NCBI GenBank assembly: GCA_024699855.1
Contig: JAMPIQ010000003.1
Location: 8,432,001-8,496,000, forward strand
Reading direction: 5' to 3'
Source of the DNA: Aphelenchoides besseyi
Taxonomy: Eukaryota > Nematoda > Chromadorea > Rhabditida > Aphelenchoididae
DNA: 64,000 bases
Shown one piece after another: positions 1-11,255 of the stretch; positions within the stretch are counted from its first letter, which is position 1, and each line of letters starts with the position of its first letter. Both the position numbers and the translations under genes were made by a program. The notes below the pieces were generated by a model. That model did no database searches. It was not told where the DNA came from and was given only the letters and a program-made list of their open reading frames with translations.

Positions 1-886
1 AATCAGTGAACCCGAAGCAAAGAGAATCAAAACAACAGTCCATGCAATACACGTGTACGAAATACGTTGATTGTCACGCTAAAACATTTTAATAGGCTTG
101 AAACGCTCACTTACTTCGTAAATCAAACATTGAATGCCTGTAAGTATCGAGGCTAAAAGAGCGTGTAGAGCGAATGCAAGATCGGGAATCGTGACAGGAA
201 TGGAGCTTTGTGGAAATTCGACGTAATAGTCGTTCTAGAAAATCTGTTATACTTGAGTTTATGGCTTTGTTCACCTGTATAGTCGGAATGAAGAAGAGGG
301 TAACGTTGTAGATAGTGTAGCACGTGAACCCTAAGATGTTCAGAACAATGAAATCGAAGTTCAATCCCACTACGCTTCGTCGTTGAAAGTTCAAAACAAT
401 CTGAGGCCAAAACGATATCGACCATGCAGCAAAGTAAATCCAACCGACGATTTGAATTAAAGCGGACAGAAATCGAGATCGGAAAACTGTCACGGTGAGA
501 AAAATGTTTTGTAAACTAAAAGAAGTTCAAGTATCTTATGCTTACACTTACTTAAATTGAGACTTAAGGTTGTAACAACCTTGAATGTTGACAAATCCAC
601 GACTTGTAACTGCGGTACCTTTGACTTTAAGTTCTCGCTTCTTTACATTTTGGTTGAAAATCAGCCGATTAGGATCAATGCCCAACTCCGCGGAACTGTT
701 CAAATTCACGACTATATAGTCATAAAGTTCTTCATTGAATGTGAAGTTTACGGTCGCTTCTTCGTTCAGAAGAATGCCCAATGAGTTTGGATTAATAGAA
801 ATTTCTTTCTGTCCATTTACAGCAACTATTAAACACAAGACGAGTAGTTCAAGCATCGAATTGCAATAGTTTTGCCAAATGACCAT
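1..886 (-). CDS. ctns-1: Cystinosin (lysosomal cystine/H+ symporter), 3' end outside window
   Basis: Four exons are visible on the minus strand: 886-552, 486-275, 234-115 and 78-1, all with GT/AG borders. The first ATG (886) opens a signal peptide (hydrophobic stretch ELLVLCLIVAVNG) and a luminal N-terminal domain. Exon 2 carries the first PQ-loop, with GWIYFAAWSISFWPQ and RRSVVGLNFDFIVLN, very close to the cystinosin family pattern (known: PQ-loop proteins; cystinosin exports cystine from lysosomes with protons). Exon 3 has the FALHALL helix and exon 4 begins another TM helix. The remainder, including the second PQ-loop, lies beyond base 1. All introns are 36-65 bp. An in-frame non-ATG codon exists upstream, but 886 is the first ATG and fits the signal peptide. 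Identity is confident; the symbol is by homology. Confidence 0.93.
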
Positions 887-986
887 TGTGTTATATTTTG
901 ACTTTAAAATCGCCGACAAACAAACTCGCTTTTCATTTTAATCTTAACCTTTTCAACAAAACTTTAAACTTTACAAAAATTATTTA

Positions 987-2379
987 TTACAAAGATGTGT
1001 TGTGACTTTGGCTTGTTTGTGTGGGTTCTACTTGAACAATGTCGGCCGAAGAGAAGTTCGGGCGTTTGAAACCGTTGCAAGCAAAAGCAAATGGCCATAA
1101 AAGCGGTCTGATAACGTTTGCGTAACAATGTCGACGATACGGTGAAATAAAGAACTAAACTCACAGCATGATTAACATTAATATTTGAACTACCAACGAC
1201 AGAAGAGTATTTGTAACTCCGTAAGTGCTCACCAAACAATACGCGTACGAAATAGTATGTCGATCGATTGAGATGGAGTATATGGCCGATAGAATGACAC
1301 AACAAGCAGTGGGAATAGAGAAGAAGACAAGCGGTAAAACCATCTGAAAATGAAGTTAATTGGCGCACTAACGAGTTTAGTCTTCACCTGGGCACCTAAC
1401 AGACGAACAAATTGTAAATGCAGTTTCTGTGTGATAACCGAATGTACTCGAGAGTTTGCTTTTAAAGTACGCAGAGTTTGAAAAATCAATGTTGCCGAGA
1501 TGATTTCAACTGTGAAAACCGAGATGAGTACGACGCAGCAATACCAAGTAGTGTAGTTGGATACGGGCATCACAACGATCGATTCGCCTTCCTCTGCATA
1601 TTCCAATGTTTTGGCCAACGCTTCTGGTTTGTAACCATAAGAACGTACGTAATCTTTCATTTGCTGCAATTGAAAATTACTTTCAGATACAAGAAGTTGT
1701 TTACTTCTGCAGGAATCAGCGCATAATAGAACCCAGTGGCCATAGCAATAGAGATCGACTGGAAAAAGATGAAGCAGAGAACTTTGCAGAGTGGAGACAT
1801 CAATTGCTGGTGGATTGTTTGATTTGGATTAATGACCTAAAGTCGAGATTACACGGAATAAGATACGACGTACGGTTAGTCGGTAGACAAGACAATAAAC
1901 CTGTGAAAGCATGACCTAAAACTAGAAGCTTTAGGAGAAAGATTCGGGTATTTCAAACCATTGAACCGGCATACAAAGCTGCAGGTGCCTAGAAAAACCA
2001 CAGTATCGCCATCAAAACCATTCAGTTACCGTGCATCTCGATACAAACTCGCCAATATAATAACTGAAACCGCGCACAATGATTCCCATCAAGGGCTCTG
2101 CTGGTATCGGAGAGAGACAAAGACCAAATACGAGAGAAAATATAATATCCCCTAAACTGGACGTGATTAGGAATAAACATAAGCACTACGTACATGTTGT
2201 AAAGGTGATAATGAAAAACTTATATTCATACATGTTTCTCGGTGTGGCAACGAGAATCAAATAGACAATGTAAAGCTAAAAACTGATGTGAAAGCTATGA
2301 GTTTATTGAGACTCACTTGTAAAATAAGAGCAATGAACGAAACAGCCATCTGCGCAATCTCAATCGTCGTATAGTGCAT
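987..2379 (-). CDS. Seven-TM serpentine chemoreceptor, Srh/Str superfamily
   Basis: About nine short exons can be joined from ATG 2379 to TAA 987, giving roughly 330 residues with seven hydrophobic segments. Landmarks in order: TPRNMYEYK after TM1, then SLGDIIFSLVFG (TM2), VYCLVYRL (TM3 end), a loop beginning PAEQMKDYVRSYG, then LHLQFVRLLGAQ before TM6, and SPYRRH after TM7. These positions match the nematode Srh/Str chemoreceptor pattern (loop with acidic residues; Q before TM6; final PYR). The same landmarks occur in the receptors at 3444 and 55050, so the three are paralogues. It is transcribed away from the 3444 gene (head to head, about 1 kb apart). Expected role: odorant or pheromone reception in ciliated neurons; ligand unknown. 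Exact subfamily (Srh versus Srd/Str) is less certain than membership of the superfamily. Confidence 0.85.
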
Positions 2380-3443
2380 CACGACAATTAGAAGGCTAAG
2401 AGAAATTTAGCAAACTATAAGACAAAGTCAAACGTAAATACTACTTGACGTTTCTGAAGATATTTCTGCTTTACATGAAACACCATATTGATTCAGCTGT
2501 CAACTGGATTCTTTAATAAGATGTTTGGGTAGAAAGCTTGCTTAATTATTGAAAGCCTCTGCACGTTTGTTTCTGCGAATCTGATCGTTTCAATGACCTA
2601 TGGCATCACTTATCGCGCAAACAACGTTTATTGCATCGGGTTCGTACAAAACCATAGGTTTCAAATTGGACCTTCAATCTTGAAGTTCGTTTAGATCATT
2701 TATCTGTTTTTCAGTTTTCAATTTTACGCAGACATTGGACTTGAAATGCAACCGTTTTTTGTTATGAAATGCTTTCGCTTTAAAAGGCTACATGATACAG
2801 AAGTTCGTCGGGAACAATTCGATATAACACTGTCGGAGCGTTTTTAATCGAATTGGAACCTCGCTACAAAATACGATACGACACAAGACATTCGTTTAGA
2901 CGACAATCAAAAATAACCTCAAGAAATATAATAGCAGTAGCTTGCACATCGTTTTAACTCTAAATGAGTCAAAGATTGAACGTAAATACGAGCGGCACTT
3001 AAACGAAGTTACGTAGCAAATTGTTTCGATTGCATAGAAGACCAACTTCTATCTCGACTTAACTATCAATTATGAATACAAGTAACATTTGGCGTTTACT
3101 CTTGACAACATTCTTTGTCCAAAAGATGCAATTACATCTATCGAATGCTCGACGTAAGTTGACGCTCCTAATTCCCATCATTTATTTCTCATACATTTCT
3201 TGATGTTTCGAATCATTTAAGTCAATTTTTACTTTTTTTGTTTCTATACTTCGAGAGGTTTGCCGATTCAATTACTTCTTAGGTGCATGTAATTGAGTTT
3301 GTTCTGGAATAAAATGGATACGATCGAAAGTTAATTGGTTTTGGACTCGACATCCGGAATTCGAACATTGCAATTACATTGAAACTTTTCAGCTGTTCAC
3401 TTATTTGAACGATTAGCAGACTTTACACTCAATTGGTAGCTTC
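2380..3443. other. Intergenic space between divergent receptor genes
   Basis: No convincing gene. It is the shared 5' region of two divergent paralogous receptors and should hold both promoters. One short plus-strand ORF begins at 3072 with a hydrophobic N-terminus and a GTAAGT donor at its end, but no continuing exon could be found. Confidence 0.5.
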
Positions 3444-4622
3444 ATGAATCCGTCAGCTTTTAATACGTGTATGAATTGCTGTTCGATCTTCACCTTATCA
3501 GTTCAATTCTTTGTGTTGCATTGTGTGTATCAGAAATCTTCAACAAGAATTCGAGAGTACAAACACTTTTTGGCCAACTTTCTCGTTTGGGATCTCGTCT
3601 ACACAATTCTGCTCGGCTTCTTTCTTTCGCCTCTTACTGCTTCGAATCTTGTTGGTTTGATTGTTCAAGGCATTTCCAGTGAATTCTATCCAAAATACTC
3701 AGGGCGTATTACCGTAAGCTTTTAATATGAAGACATAAGCAATTGAGTAATTCCAGATTGCGGCTCTAATCTACGCTGCCAGTCACGTAATTGGTGGTCA
3801 GAACTTGTGTTTGCTCTACCGCTTCATCGTCGTTGTTTGCGACAAGTCCTATCACTATTGATTTATTTCATGGCGAGCCAAATTGCTTTATTTTTTCGTA
3901 AGTCAGTTTGTTTCGATAGCCTTAGGAATCTTCTCTTACAACGTTTTCATCGATCCCGAGGTAAAAAATAGAGAAGTTTATTACGGTTCAAAAATCAAGT
4001 TTTAGGATATTCCACGCCAATTGATTGCTCGCGACGTTCATTTGCCTGATGGATTCAAGAAAATCGAGAACATTGTGATGTCCGATATTCAAGCATCGAT
4101 TACTCAGTACTTTCTGATAACATTGCTTTCTTTATTGGCTATTTCTGAAGTTATTTCCATCGTTTTGATCTACTTAATACTACGAAAGCTCCGACAACAT
4201 CAATGTTCAATTCAATCGTATCGTTTGCACGTTCAGTTCACGATTCATTTGGCTGCGAATGTAAGTTATTTGACAAACTCAACAAGATCTTCAATTGTCA
4301 GCTCGCTCTTCCCGGCATTCTAATCATTGTTCCATCTGCCGCTTTTGCTATTGGAGCTCTTTGTCAAGAAGACGTGAATATTGGCGTTTCACAGCTTGCG
4401 ATCTTCATGAACGCTTTCTACGCAACCGCCAACGCTCTCTTAGTTCTACTACTCGTGCAAACCTACCGACATTATACGTTCGAACTTCTGATTCTACCGT
4501 GGCTCAAGTTCTGCATACCAAGTCTCATGAAGAAAAACTCTTTGCATTTGACGGCAATCTCTTACTTGGATAATAGAAACAGCGCCGAAGCAAAACATCA
4601 ACGATCGTTGACAGCGGTTTAG
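3444..4622 (+). CDS. Srh-like serpentine chemoreceptor with an in-frame TGA (possible pseudogene)
   Basis: Four exons: 3444-3713, 3757-3960, 4007-4260 and 4302-4622. The encoded protein aligns along its whole length with the receptor at 987-2379: REYKHFLANFLVWDLVYT (TM2), QNLCLLYRFIVVV (TM3), DPE before the central loop, RLHVQF before TM6, and TYRHYTF after TM7, ending in a tail of about 50 residues. The one defect is TGA at 3859-3861 in exon 2, inside the intracellular loop after TM3; no combination of GT/AG sites removes it while keeping frame. Either this is a recently inactivated copy or allele, or the base is an error. Everything downstream of the stop is still clean coding sequence, which argues for a very recent event. 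Confidence 0.72.
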
Positions 4623-4812
4623 CGTGTTGAAACCTTACAGCTTTCTTGTCATTGAGTTTAATCTTATTTTATTGTAATTAAATTCAACAACAATCATTTG
4701 AAAGGCTTCAAGAGAATAGATGTTTCTGGTTGCGTTCAAACATTATTCATAGGACAGAAATCTGTTTGAGTAGTTCTGAACTGGTACAGTAATCAGGTTG
4801 GATTGAATAACC

Positions 4813-5082
4813 CTACCAGCCAAAATATTCGACAAACTGTGGACAATTGTCGCAGTCGTCCATAAACTCGGGCATAGAAGTCCAAGTACAACACATCGAA
4901 GATGGATTCGCTAAACAATCTATCTCGACAAGACGATTATTCATGTACTCGTAGTGTTTGTTGCCTTCGCGCACACAATGAGGAACTTGTTGTCCATCGC
5001 TCACAACCGTAAAATGCTTCTCGTTTGTTGGTCGAGCTTCGACTAATACAAAAAACATGAATAAAACGGTTACAAAGGGCAT
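4813..5082 (-). CDS. Small cysteine-rich secreted protein
   Basis: Single exon of 89 residues. The start is ATG 5082, because the ORF upstream begins only at a TTG. Residues 1-18 (MPFVTVLFMFFVLVEARP) form a signal peptide. The mature part has six cysteines, including an adjacent pair (SMCC) and C-x2-C (DDCDNC), and ends FGW. No homologue is recognised. The even cysteine number and small size suggest a disulphide-bonded extracellular protein such as a cuticle, pharyngeal-gland or defence peptide; that role is inference. It lies between the receptor pair and the CPEB gene and is convergent with the 3444 receptor, with about 190 bp between stops. Confidence 0.7.
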   Translation of the reverse strand: MPFVTVLFMFFVLVEARPTNEKHFTVVSDGQQVPHCVREGNKHYEYMNNRLVEIDCLANPSSMCCTWTSMPEFMDDCDNCPQFVEYFGW

Positions 5083-5325
5083 TTCTAGGTACAAAAACGA
5101 ATTTGCTCTAAAATTTATAGGACAATAGTTGATGTTAAAGTAAACAGATTGAGTTTAGAAGCAGATTACTTTCGAAGACGTTTGTTTGACCAACAGATTT
5201 AATGATCAATCTAAGTTTGTGGTTGTTTCGCTCTAGCAAAAAAAAAGCATTTCATGACATCATGTTAATTACACAGTATGATCAGCTTTAAAGTTTGATT
5301 TATGTCGCTCATTTTGGACAACGAA

Positions 5326-7851
5326 TCACGCCTCTTTCACTAACGGTCGATGTTTTGCACGACGTCCATTCGCGTGCAAAATGCTCCAACAATTCTCACA
5401 ATAATACTGAAGACAATCCGGTGATGGGCAGAAAAACGGCGCCACCGGTTGATCGGTCAAATAGCCATGGCATTCATCGCAACGTTGATCGTCCAAAACG
5501 TACGGTTTTATCTCGACCTAAACTCTTCAATAAGCTAACCTTCAATAAACTCACAATCTTGTCAATGTCGCCATGATGCAAACGAACAAAACGATCGGAA
5601 ATGGCACGCATGTACGAATGGAAGTCGGAAAAAACAACACGACCAGCACCCTTAGGGTATTTGAGTGGAAGATCGGTATCGATACCGGCCATCACGACGT
5701 TGCCGTAAAGCACATTCATCGTGTGAGCTAATTCAGAAGCACGAATCGGACGCGGAACACCACCGATGAAAACTGCGAACCGAAGGTTAATGCGCATAAA
5801 CGGATCGACAAGAAAATCAGCTTCCGAAAGTAACCATGGACGCACCTAAAAAATCGAATGGATTAGACATATAATCTGCAGCCAACTCACTTGAACCATT
5901 CGTTTTGGATCTTCGACTCCAGAGATTGGCATGAAATATTGGCCATCTTCAACGATACATGCTTGTCGAAGCAAATGAACGCTTCGTTCCTCGCTGTAGA
6001 TCAAGAACACGTAACCGAGACATAAACCGAAACGATTAGAATCGCACTCTTCGCAAACAAACAAACCAGAACGCGATTTGTTTGAACTCGTGTAGTACGT
6101 GGTTTGTTGAGAACGAGTCGGCGCTTCGGTTCGACTTGGCCAGTCGGCAGTTAGTTTGCCGAAACGACGGAAAGTTTGCAAAAATGACTCTTCATTAACA
6201 TCTGATGGAACTCCGCCAACGAAAACTTTGCGCGAATAGGAATCAAAACCCGGATTGTACATGAAATGGTTGTAACGATCAAGTACGGTGCTGAAAGTTG
6301 CTTATTTGAACAACGAAGAGACAACACTAATACCATGGTTGACTCGGAAATTCCGTCTCGCAACCCTCCATACAACATCCTTGATTGTCGATACGCTGAA
6401 CGTACTCCATTGCATCGAGTCCATCATTCAGATACTCGACAAACGAATTGTTGGTTTTACGTTCCCATGACGTCAAGAGCTTATACCACTGCAAAGGAAT
6501 TGTTATTCAAGCAAATCTGTTGAACTTACAATCTCTTCATCTTCATCTTGTTCCTCGACTAAACAATAAAATTGACGAAGTGCAAACGCAAACTCTCGAC
6601 TGTACATTTTAACGTGTGGAGCGATTCGTGGAGTCAAGTCCAACGACTTTGCAGCGTTCTTAAGCACTAGAATGATTGGACATTTACAATTCAGAGTTCA
6701 AACATACTTTTCATTGCGCGTTCCAACGTCACCAATCGACCGAGTTGAAGCAGTTGATCGGGATTCAATGAACCGAAAAGTTCCAAACGATCAGCAAGAA
6801 GATTGATCGCCTCACAAAACTGCAAACTAATCGATTTACCTTCCGAATCGTTGAATAGTTCACCTCTTGTTGAGTCCAAACAAAATTCGGATCTTCGCCC
6901 GACCAGAAGATCGAATTTTTGGGCAAATGAGCGGGATGACGATACAAATGGCAGAGTGGATGAACAATCGAGTGATCGAACAAGTTCCGCAAACGAGGAA
7001 CGTTTATCGTTTCATCCAAATGTGAGAAGTAGGTGTCAGGTCGACTCTAGAAGTCCTCAAGTAACGAACATCAACGAGATACAAAACTCACTTGTTTTTC
7101 TTTTGTCTTGTCTTCTTCCTCCGCTTTTTTCGTCGATTCGAATTTTGCTCGGCGACTACGACGATGAATATCGAACGTTTTTACGAACTCCGAATAATCA
7201 TCGTGAGCACGATACGAACAGAGATATGGCGGTGCAGAATGCGGACGTTGATGTTGAAATTGCGGTTCTTCGGTATGATTAAAAATCGTAGTGAACGGAT
7301 GCGATAGTCGAGATTTCCGTTGTGATGGCGTTTGTTCCCAACTGTTTGAATCTTGAGGACAAATATTGTCACTTGGATGTTGCGGACAAGATTGCGAAGC
7401 ATTGGAACGCTCATCTATTGACTAAAATCGTGTCCAATAGGACTATAGATTTCAATCGAGGCTTACATTCGAATGACGAAATGCCGGTGGAACATAAGTA
7501 CGACCGATTTGATGTCTCTTGTAATCGAACGCATCCGGCAAATCCGAATACGGAGATTCGAGTTGCAGCGTAGTATACGGTAAATCTTGATCCGGAGCGC
7601 AATGATGATAATCGGGAGATAGCGAACGATAGAACTGACAGTTCATTTCGTCATCATTTCGATATTGTTTGTTCTTGTTGCGACGTTTCAATTTGTCATC
7701 ACCTGCAAAACGACATAAAAAGCTTTTCTCTCTTGTTTCAACTTACCGGGCAAATCACCGAACGGATCGAAGTTGATGACAGAGGTGAGTGCAGTGAAGT
7801 TTTGTGTCTTCGGTAGTTTGTTAAGATCATCTTGAAATCGCAGATCGTGAT
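5326..7851 (-). CDS. CPEB-family cytoplasmic polyadenylation element-binding protein
   Basis: The C-terminal half is unmistakable: RRM1 begins SYSRKVFVGGVPSD (about 6240), continuing to LGYVFLIYSEER; RRM2 begins VRPWLLSEADF and FIGGVPRPIRASEL, then YPKGAGRVVFSD and HHGDIDK. The last exon holds the ZZ-type zinc module: VLDDQRCDECHGYL, FFCPSPDC, YYCENCW, HRPLVKEA and a stop at 5326. Known family role: binding U-rich CPEs in 3'UTRs to control translation, mainly in germline and embryo. The N-terminal part (exons down to about 7851) is long and low in similarity, as usual in worm CPEBs. It includes the exons HLDETINVPRLRNLFDH and EFCEAINLLADRLELFG. The 5' end is unsettled: the most upstream exon in this frame has no ATG before MNCQFYRSL (about 7655), see the junction with the unit upstream. 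C. elegans has four CPEBs (cpb-1, -2, -3, fog-1); I cannot say which this matches. Confidence 0.9.
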
Positions 7852-7859
7852 CTAAACAC

Positions 7860-10137
7860 TTACATGATTTGCGGTGTAGTTTTCAACAAACCATATTCTG
7901 GTCTCTCAGCTTTCGTGTACTTGTCCTTCAAGTAATGATCATCTTCAATTGGCAGATGTTCGAATTGATTCTTGTACTCAAACACCAATTGTTTTTTCGA
8001 TAATGGAGACGATTCGCGAGACTAAATCGATTAATCTAAATTAGTTGTATTAAGAACTCACTTTGTTTTTTGACTTAGAGTAAGGAACTTGAGGTTTGAG
8101 TTCGAGAGTTTCGTGCAAAAATGGAGAGTTCGCAGTTGGTTTGCAAAAATGGACTTGTGAACCCTAAAATACGCAAATGAGAACATCACAGCAATTCTCG
8201 ATTACATTTTCCGTATGTTTTCGTTGAGTTTGTCCATAGACTTCAGTTCCGTGACGCCATTGAGAAAGACGATTCGTAAGCTAAACTATGAGATCTAAGA
8301 TGACTGCCATTTACGAACCTCCATATCTAATTGCCGAGTGAACATACGCGGACGATTCGAACTGTAGGACGTGGTGTACTTACGATCATCCGAACTCGTC
8401 ACACGCCAACTGCCATTCGATTTTTCGTCGCGTTCGAGAATACGCCGAGGAGCAAACGGCGGTGGTAGGTGTTCCATCAACGAAGTCGTTTCGTGATGTC
8501 GCCATTCGGTATCCGTCGAAGCGTTCAGATGACCAGGTCGCGGAGCAGCAATGTTTGAATAGCGGCGAAACTTCGGTTTTGCTGTAACACCAACAGCGGG
8601 AATAATCTCACCGCCAAAACTTCCAGATCCAATGATTGAAGTTGTATTAACGAGATTACGACGTGGTGGAGCACTGAGAGTGATGGGTCGAAGATTCAAT
8701 TCGCGGTCGTTCAGCGGTAAAGTCGTCAAAATCATGACACGTGAATCGAAAGGATGAGCAACGTTTGTGGGCATGACTTTCGGATCGACACGTTCCCAAG
8801 TTGTTTGATTCATTTGAATTGGACGAATTGATTGCCAACAACGTTGAACTTCCGGATCAACATTCTGAATGATCGAAGCAGAGTGAGATGGACGCAAAGA
8901 AGCGAAACTGATAGTGCTGTTTGATTCGTTCGTTTTGACTGAGTGCTGAGCTCCAGTTGTTTCTTCGTTTGCTTCTTCGGTTGATTCCTCGGACTCTGCG
9001 TTCTCGTATTTTTTATCGCATGCTTCTACGATGTCCAGAAATCGTCCATCTTCTTCCGACGCCGTTTTGTAGGAATCCGTTGATTCTGAAAATGTACGTC
9101 AACATAACTTCAACGTTCCAATTCCATACCCTCATCACTTGTTTCGTTGGCCGAAGAGCTCGAGCTCTTCTTTGCCCAACGACGTTGACGTTCTGTGAAC
9201 TCGTTGGAACGACGATGCAAAAGCTTGGAAGTCAGATCGTTGCGAATTTCGTTCATCATAATCGGATCATTCTCATCGTCTTCGTTGCCCGAACTCTCAT
9301 CCGCATTGATGTAGATGGGACCGTCATCGGACAACGATTCAATGTCATCTTCCGGCGGTTCGCCCGCCAACTCACGAAATGCATCAACGGCCGCATGACC
9401 CAAATTGCGAATTCCAATGCGAAGTCCCACACCGTTACGCATTGTCTCCTCGTTTTCAATCCACGGATAGCCGTATTTTGCGGCTAACTCGCGGGTCAAC
9501 GGTGTCATCGTGCGAATTCCCTGGGAACAGAAAGTTCAAGGATTGTTGTGAAAACTTACATTCGGATACTCGACTACGTACGTCGGCTCCGACACTTCGC
9601 CGCGTCGTGTGCGCTTTTCGGCGTTCAATCGACGTTCAACCAACTGCTTCGGAGTCAGAAGCCCGTTGCCGATGGTTTTGATTTCGTGAACAAAACTCGG
9701 CAAAAATCGTGTGCCCGGTCTTAGCATCATATCTGCAGCTTTCTAGAAAAATCACAGAATCCAATCAAAGACATAACTGCAACTTACCACGCGTTTTGCT
9801 CCTTCCCAATAGGTCTGTCCATCACGTTTAAGTGTTGTTCGATTCTCATGACGACTTTTGCGGGCCTTCATTTGTTCAGCTCTGATTTGTCGAAGAATCT
9901 CCGAATCATAGTGCGGATTTTCGAACAAAGTTGTCATTTGACCGTTCGTTAATTTCTTTTTCTCTTTTGGCTCATTAGCTTCGAATAAAACTGGAGGCTG
10001 AAAACAGAATGAGCAGATTAAGAAGCCAATCGAACAACTCACTGCTTCAACTTCATCATCTGCCTGTTCCTCTTCTGTACTCGGTTCGTACATCACAGTA
10101 GCAAACACAAAGTCAACCGTCTGATCGTTTGATCTAA
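7860..10137 (-). CDS. Uncharacterised multi-exon protein upstream of, or fused to, CPEB
   Basis: A clean chain of spliced exons runs from an acceptor at 10137 (first ATG within, MYEPSTEEEQ) to about 7860, roughly 600 residues. Order: an acidic N-terminus; a conserved-looking basic block (EILRQIRAEQMKARKSR, YWEGAKR, then MMLRPGTRFLPSFVHEI, LLTPKQLVERRLNAEKRTRR); a segment LAAKYGYPWIENEET; a strongly acidic Ser/Glu-rich stretch; and a Pro/Ser-rich tail. No membrane helix or signal peptide; it looks like a cytoplasmic or nuclear low-complexity regulator. I do not recognise the family. At 7851-7863 this frame meets TAA directly before the first CPEB-frame exon, with only a 12-base GTAAG...TTTAG between, so it is either a separate gene stopping at 7860 or the N-terminus of a longer CPEB protein interrupted by an indel. 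Confidence 0.6.
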
Positions 10138-10305
10138 ATCAAAAGTGATCAGAAAGTGGGTTTTTGAGTTCAGGTCAATTCTAATGTTATGTAAATTTAC
10201 TTAAAAATTACATTCTACAGTAATTTCCCATCGTATCGTTTATTTTCTTTGATCGTAGAAACAATAAGATGTCTAGGAGACTGAACAACAAAGCTTCTTT
10301 GTGTC

Positions 10306-10915
10306 TCAATTTCGTTGTTTTTGAACCTCTTTCAACCAAACATAATCGCGATAAATGACGCACAGAAAATAAACGTCAAGAACAATTAGCGTGATATAGA
10401 CAACTGAGTATACCAAGTTCAATGGCCCTGCGAGATCAGCGTTCAAATTTGGAAGTGACACAATCTTAAAGATCATCAACACTCCACACATAAAAGCCGA
10501 CAAGTTAAAAACTAGAGATGCTAGAACTAACAGCGACTAAAACCTTTAAGTTTTCAAAAGAAATTTTGCAAAAATTACTTTGATTACGAGAGCTGGAGCG
10601 TAGAGTTTTGGGCGATGTTTCCGATTGCCGACTATCAAGAGGATGCTGGAGATAATCGATGCGATTGAATAGATGGATGTCACAATTACCAAATAGCTAG
10701 AAAATAGAAAATATCCAATTGGTGCAAAAAACAATGCTTAAATTAGAGTGATCACAGCAATCAACAGTGTTCCTTTCTGCAAGCAATGGTCGAAAGTAAA
10801 GTCCCAACTTACATGAACATGTAAACCTAAAAGATTAGATTCATCTGAGGTTCTTTACCCTATTACTTACCGCAAAAACATCTGTAATACTCTTCATCGT
10901 TAGTTTTGTCTTCCA
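10306..10915 (-). CDS. LAPTM-like four-TM protein (DUF7027 type), with an in-frame TAA
   Basis: Exons from ATG 10915: a short cytoplasmic start (MEDKTNDEEYYRCFCG), then KGTLLIAVITLI (start of TM1), a long hydrophobic exon ending NRKHRPKLYAPALVIK, and a last exon SLLVLASLVFNLSAF... ending QKQRN and TGA at 10306. The cysteine-rich start followed by K/RTGTLLIA, a TM pair, and a basic R-K-x-RPK loop is the pattern of small worm tetraspan proteins related to lysosomal LAPTM4/5. The reading frame is open across TM1-TM2 except for one TAA at 10738-10740; the only GT...AG intron that would remove it (59 bp) breaks the frame. So this is either a fresh nonsense lesion, a sequencing error, or an unusual splice. 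Function: probably a lysosomal or endosomal membrane protein (inference). Confidence 0.6.
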
Positions 10916-11255
10916 TTAGAAAATAAGTTGAAACGAAATGAAATCATAGTCTTTGGGTACAATTCGGTGTCAATCTTCTGCTACGCGTGTCAGAATCAAC
11001 GCACGACTGTTAGTTCTTATCAACGTACTCTACGAGAAACGAAGAGCTTTTAAACCAACGAATAAAGTCTGATAATACATCGATGCTGATTCCAGAGGTT
11101 CAATATGATACTTGGAATTCTCGTAAAGTCCAAATGTACAATTAAAAAACATAATATGTTTTATTTTCTTAATGAAATTATTTTACATTTGGCATTTAAA
11201 GGAAACAAGAGATCCACGACAAGGGAAATGATAGGTTAATAAGTAGAAATCGTTT
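10916..11255. other. Intergenic, nothing recognised
   Basis: AT-rich spacer between the start of the LAPTM-like gene and the stop of the PARP gene. An AATAAA-like minus-strand signal for PARP may be present near 11150-11250; no ORF of interest. Confidence 0.4.
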
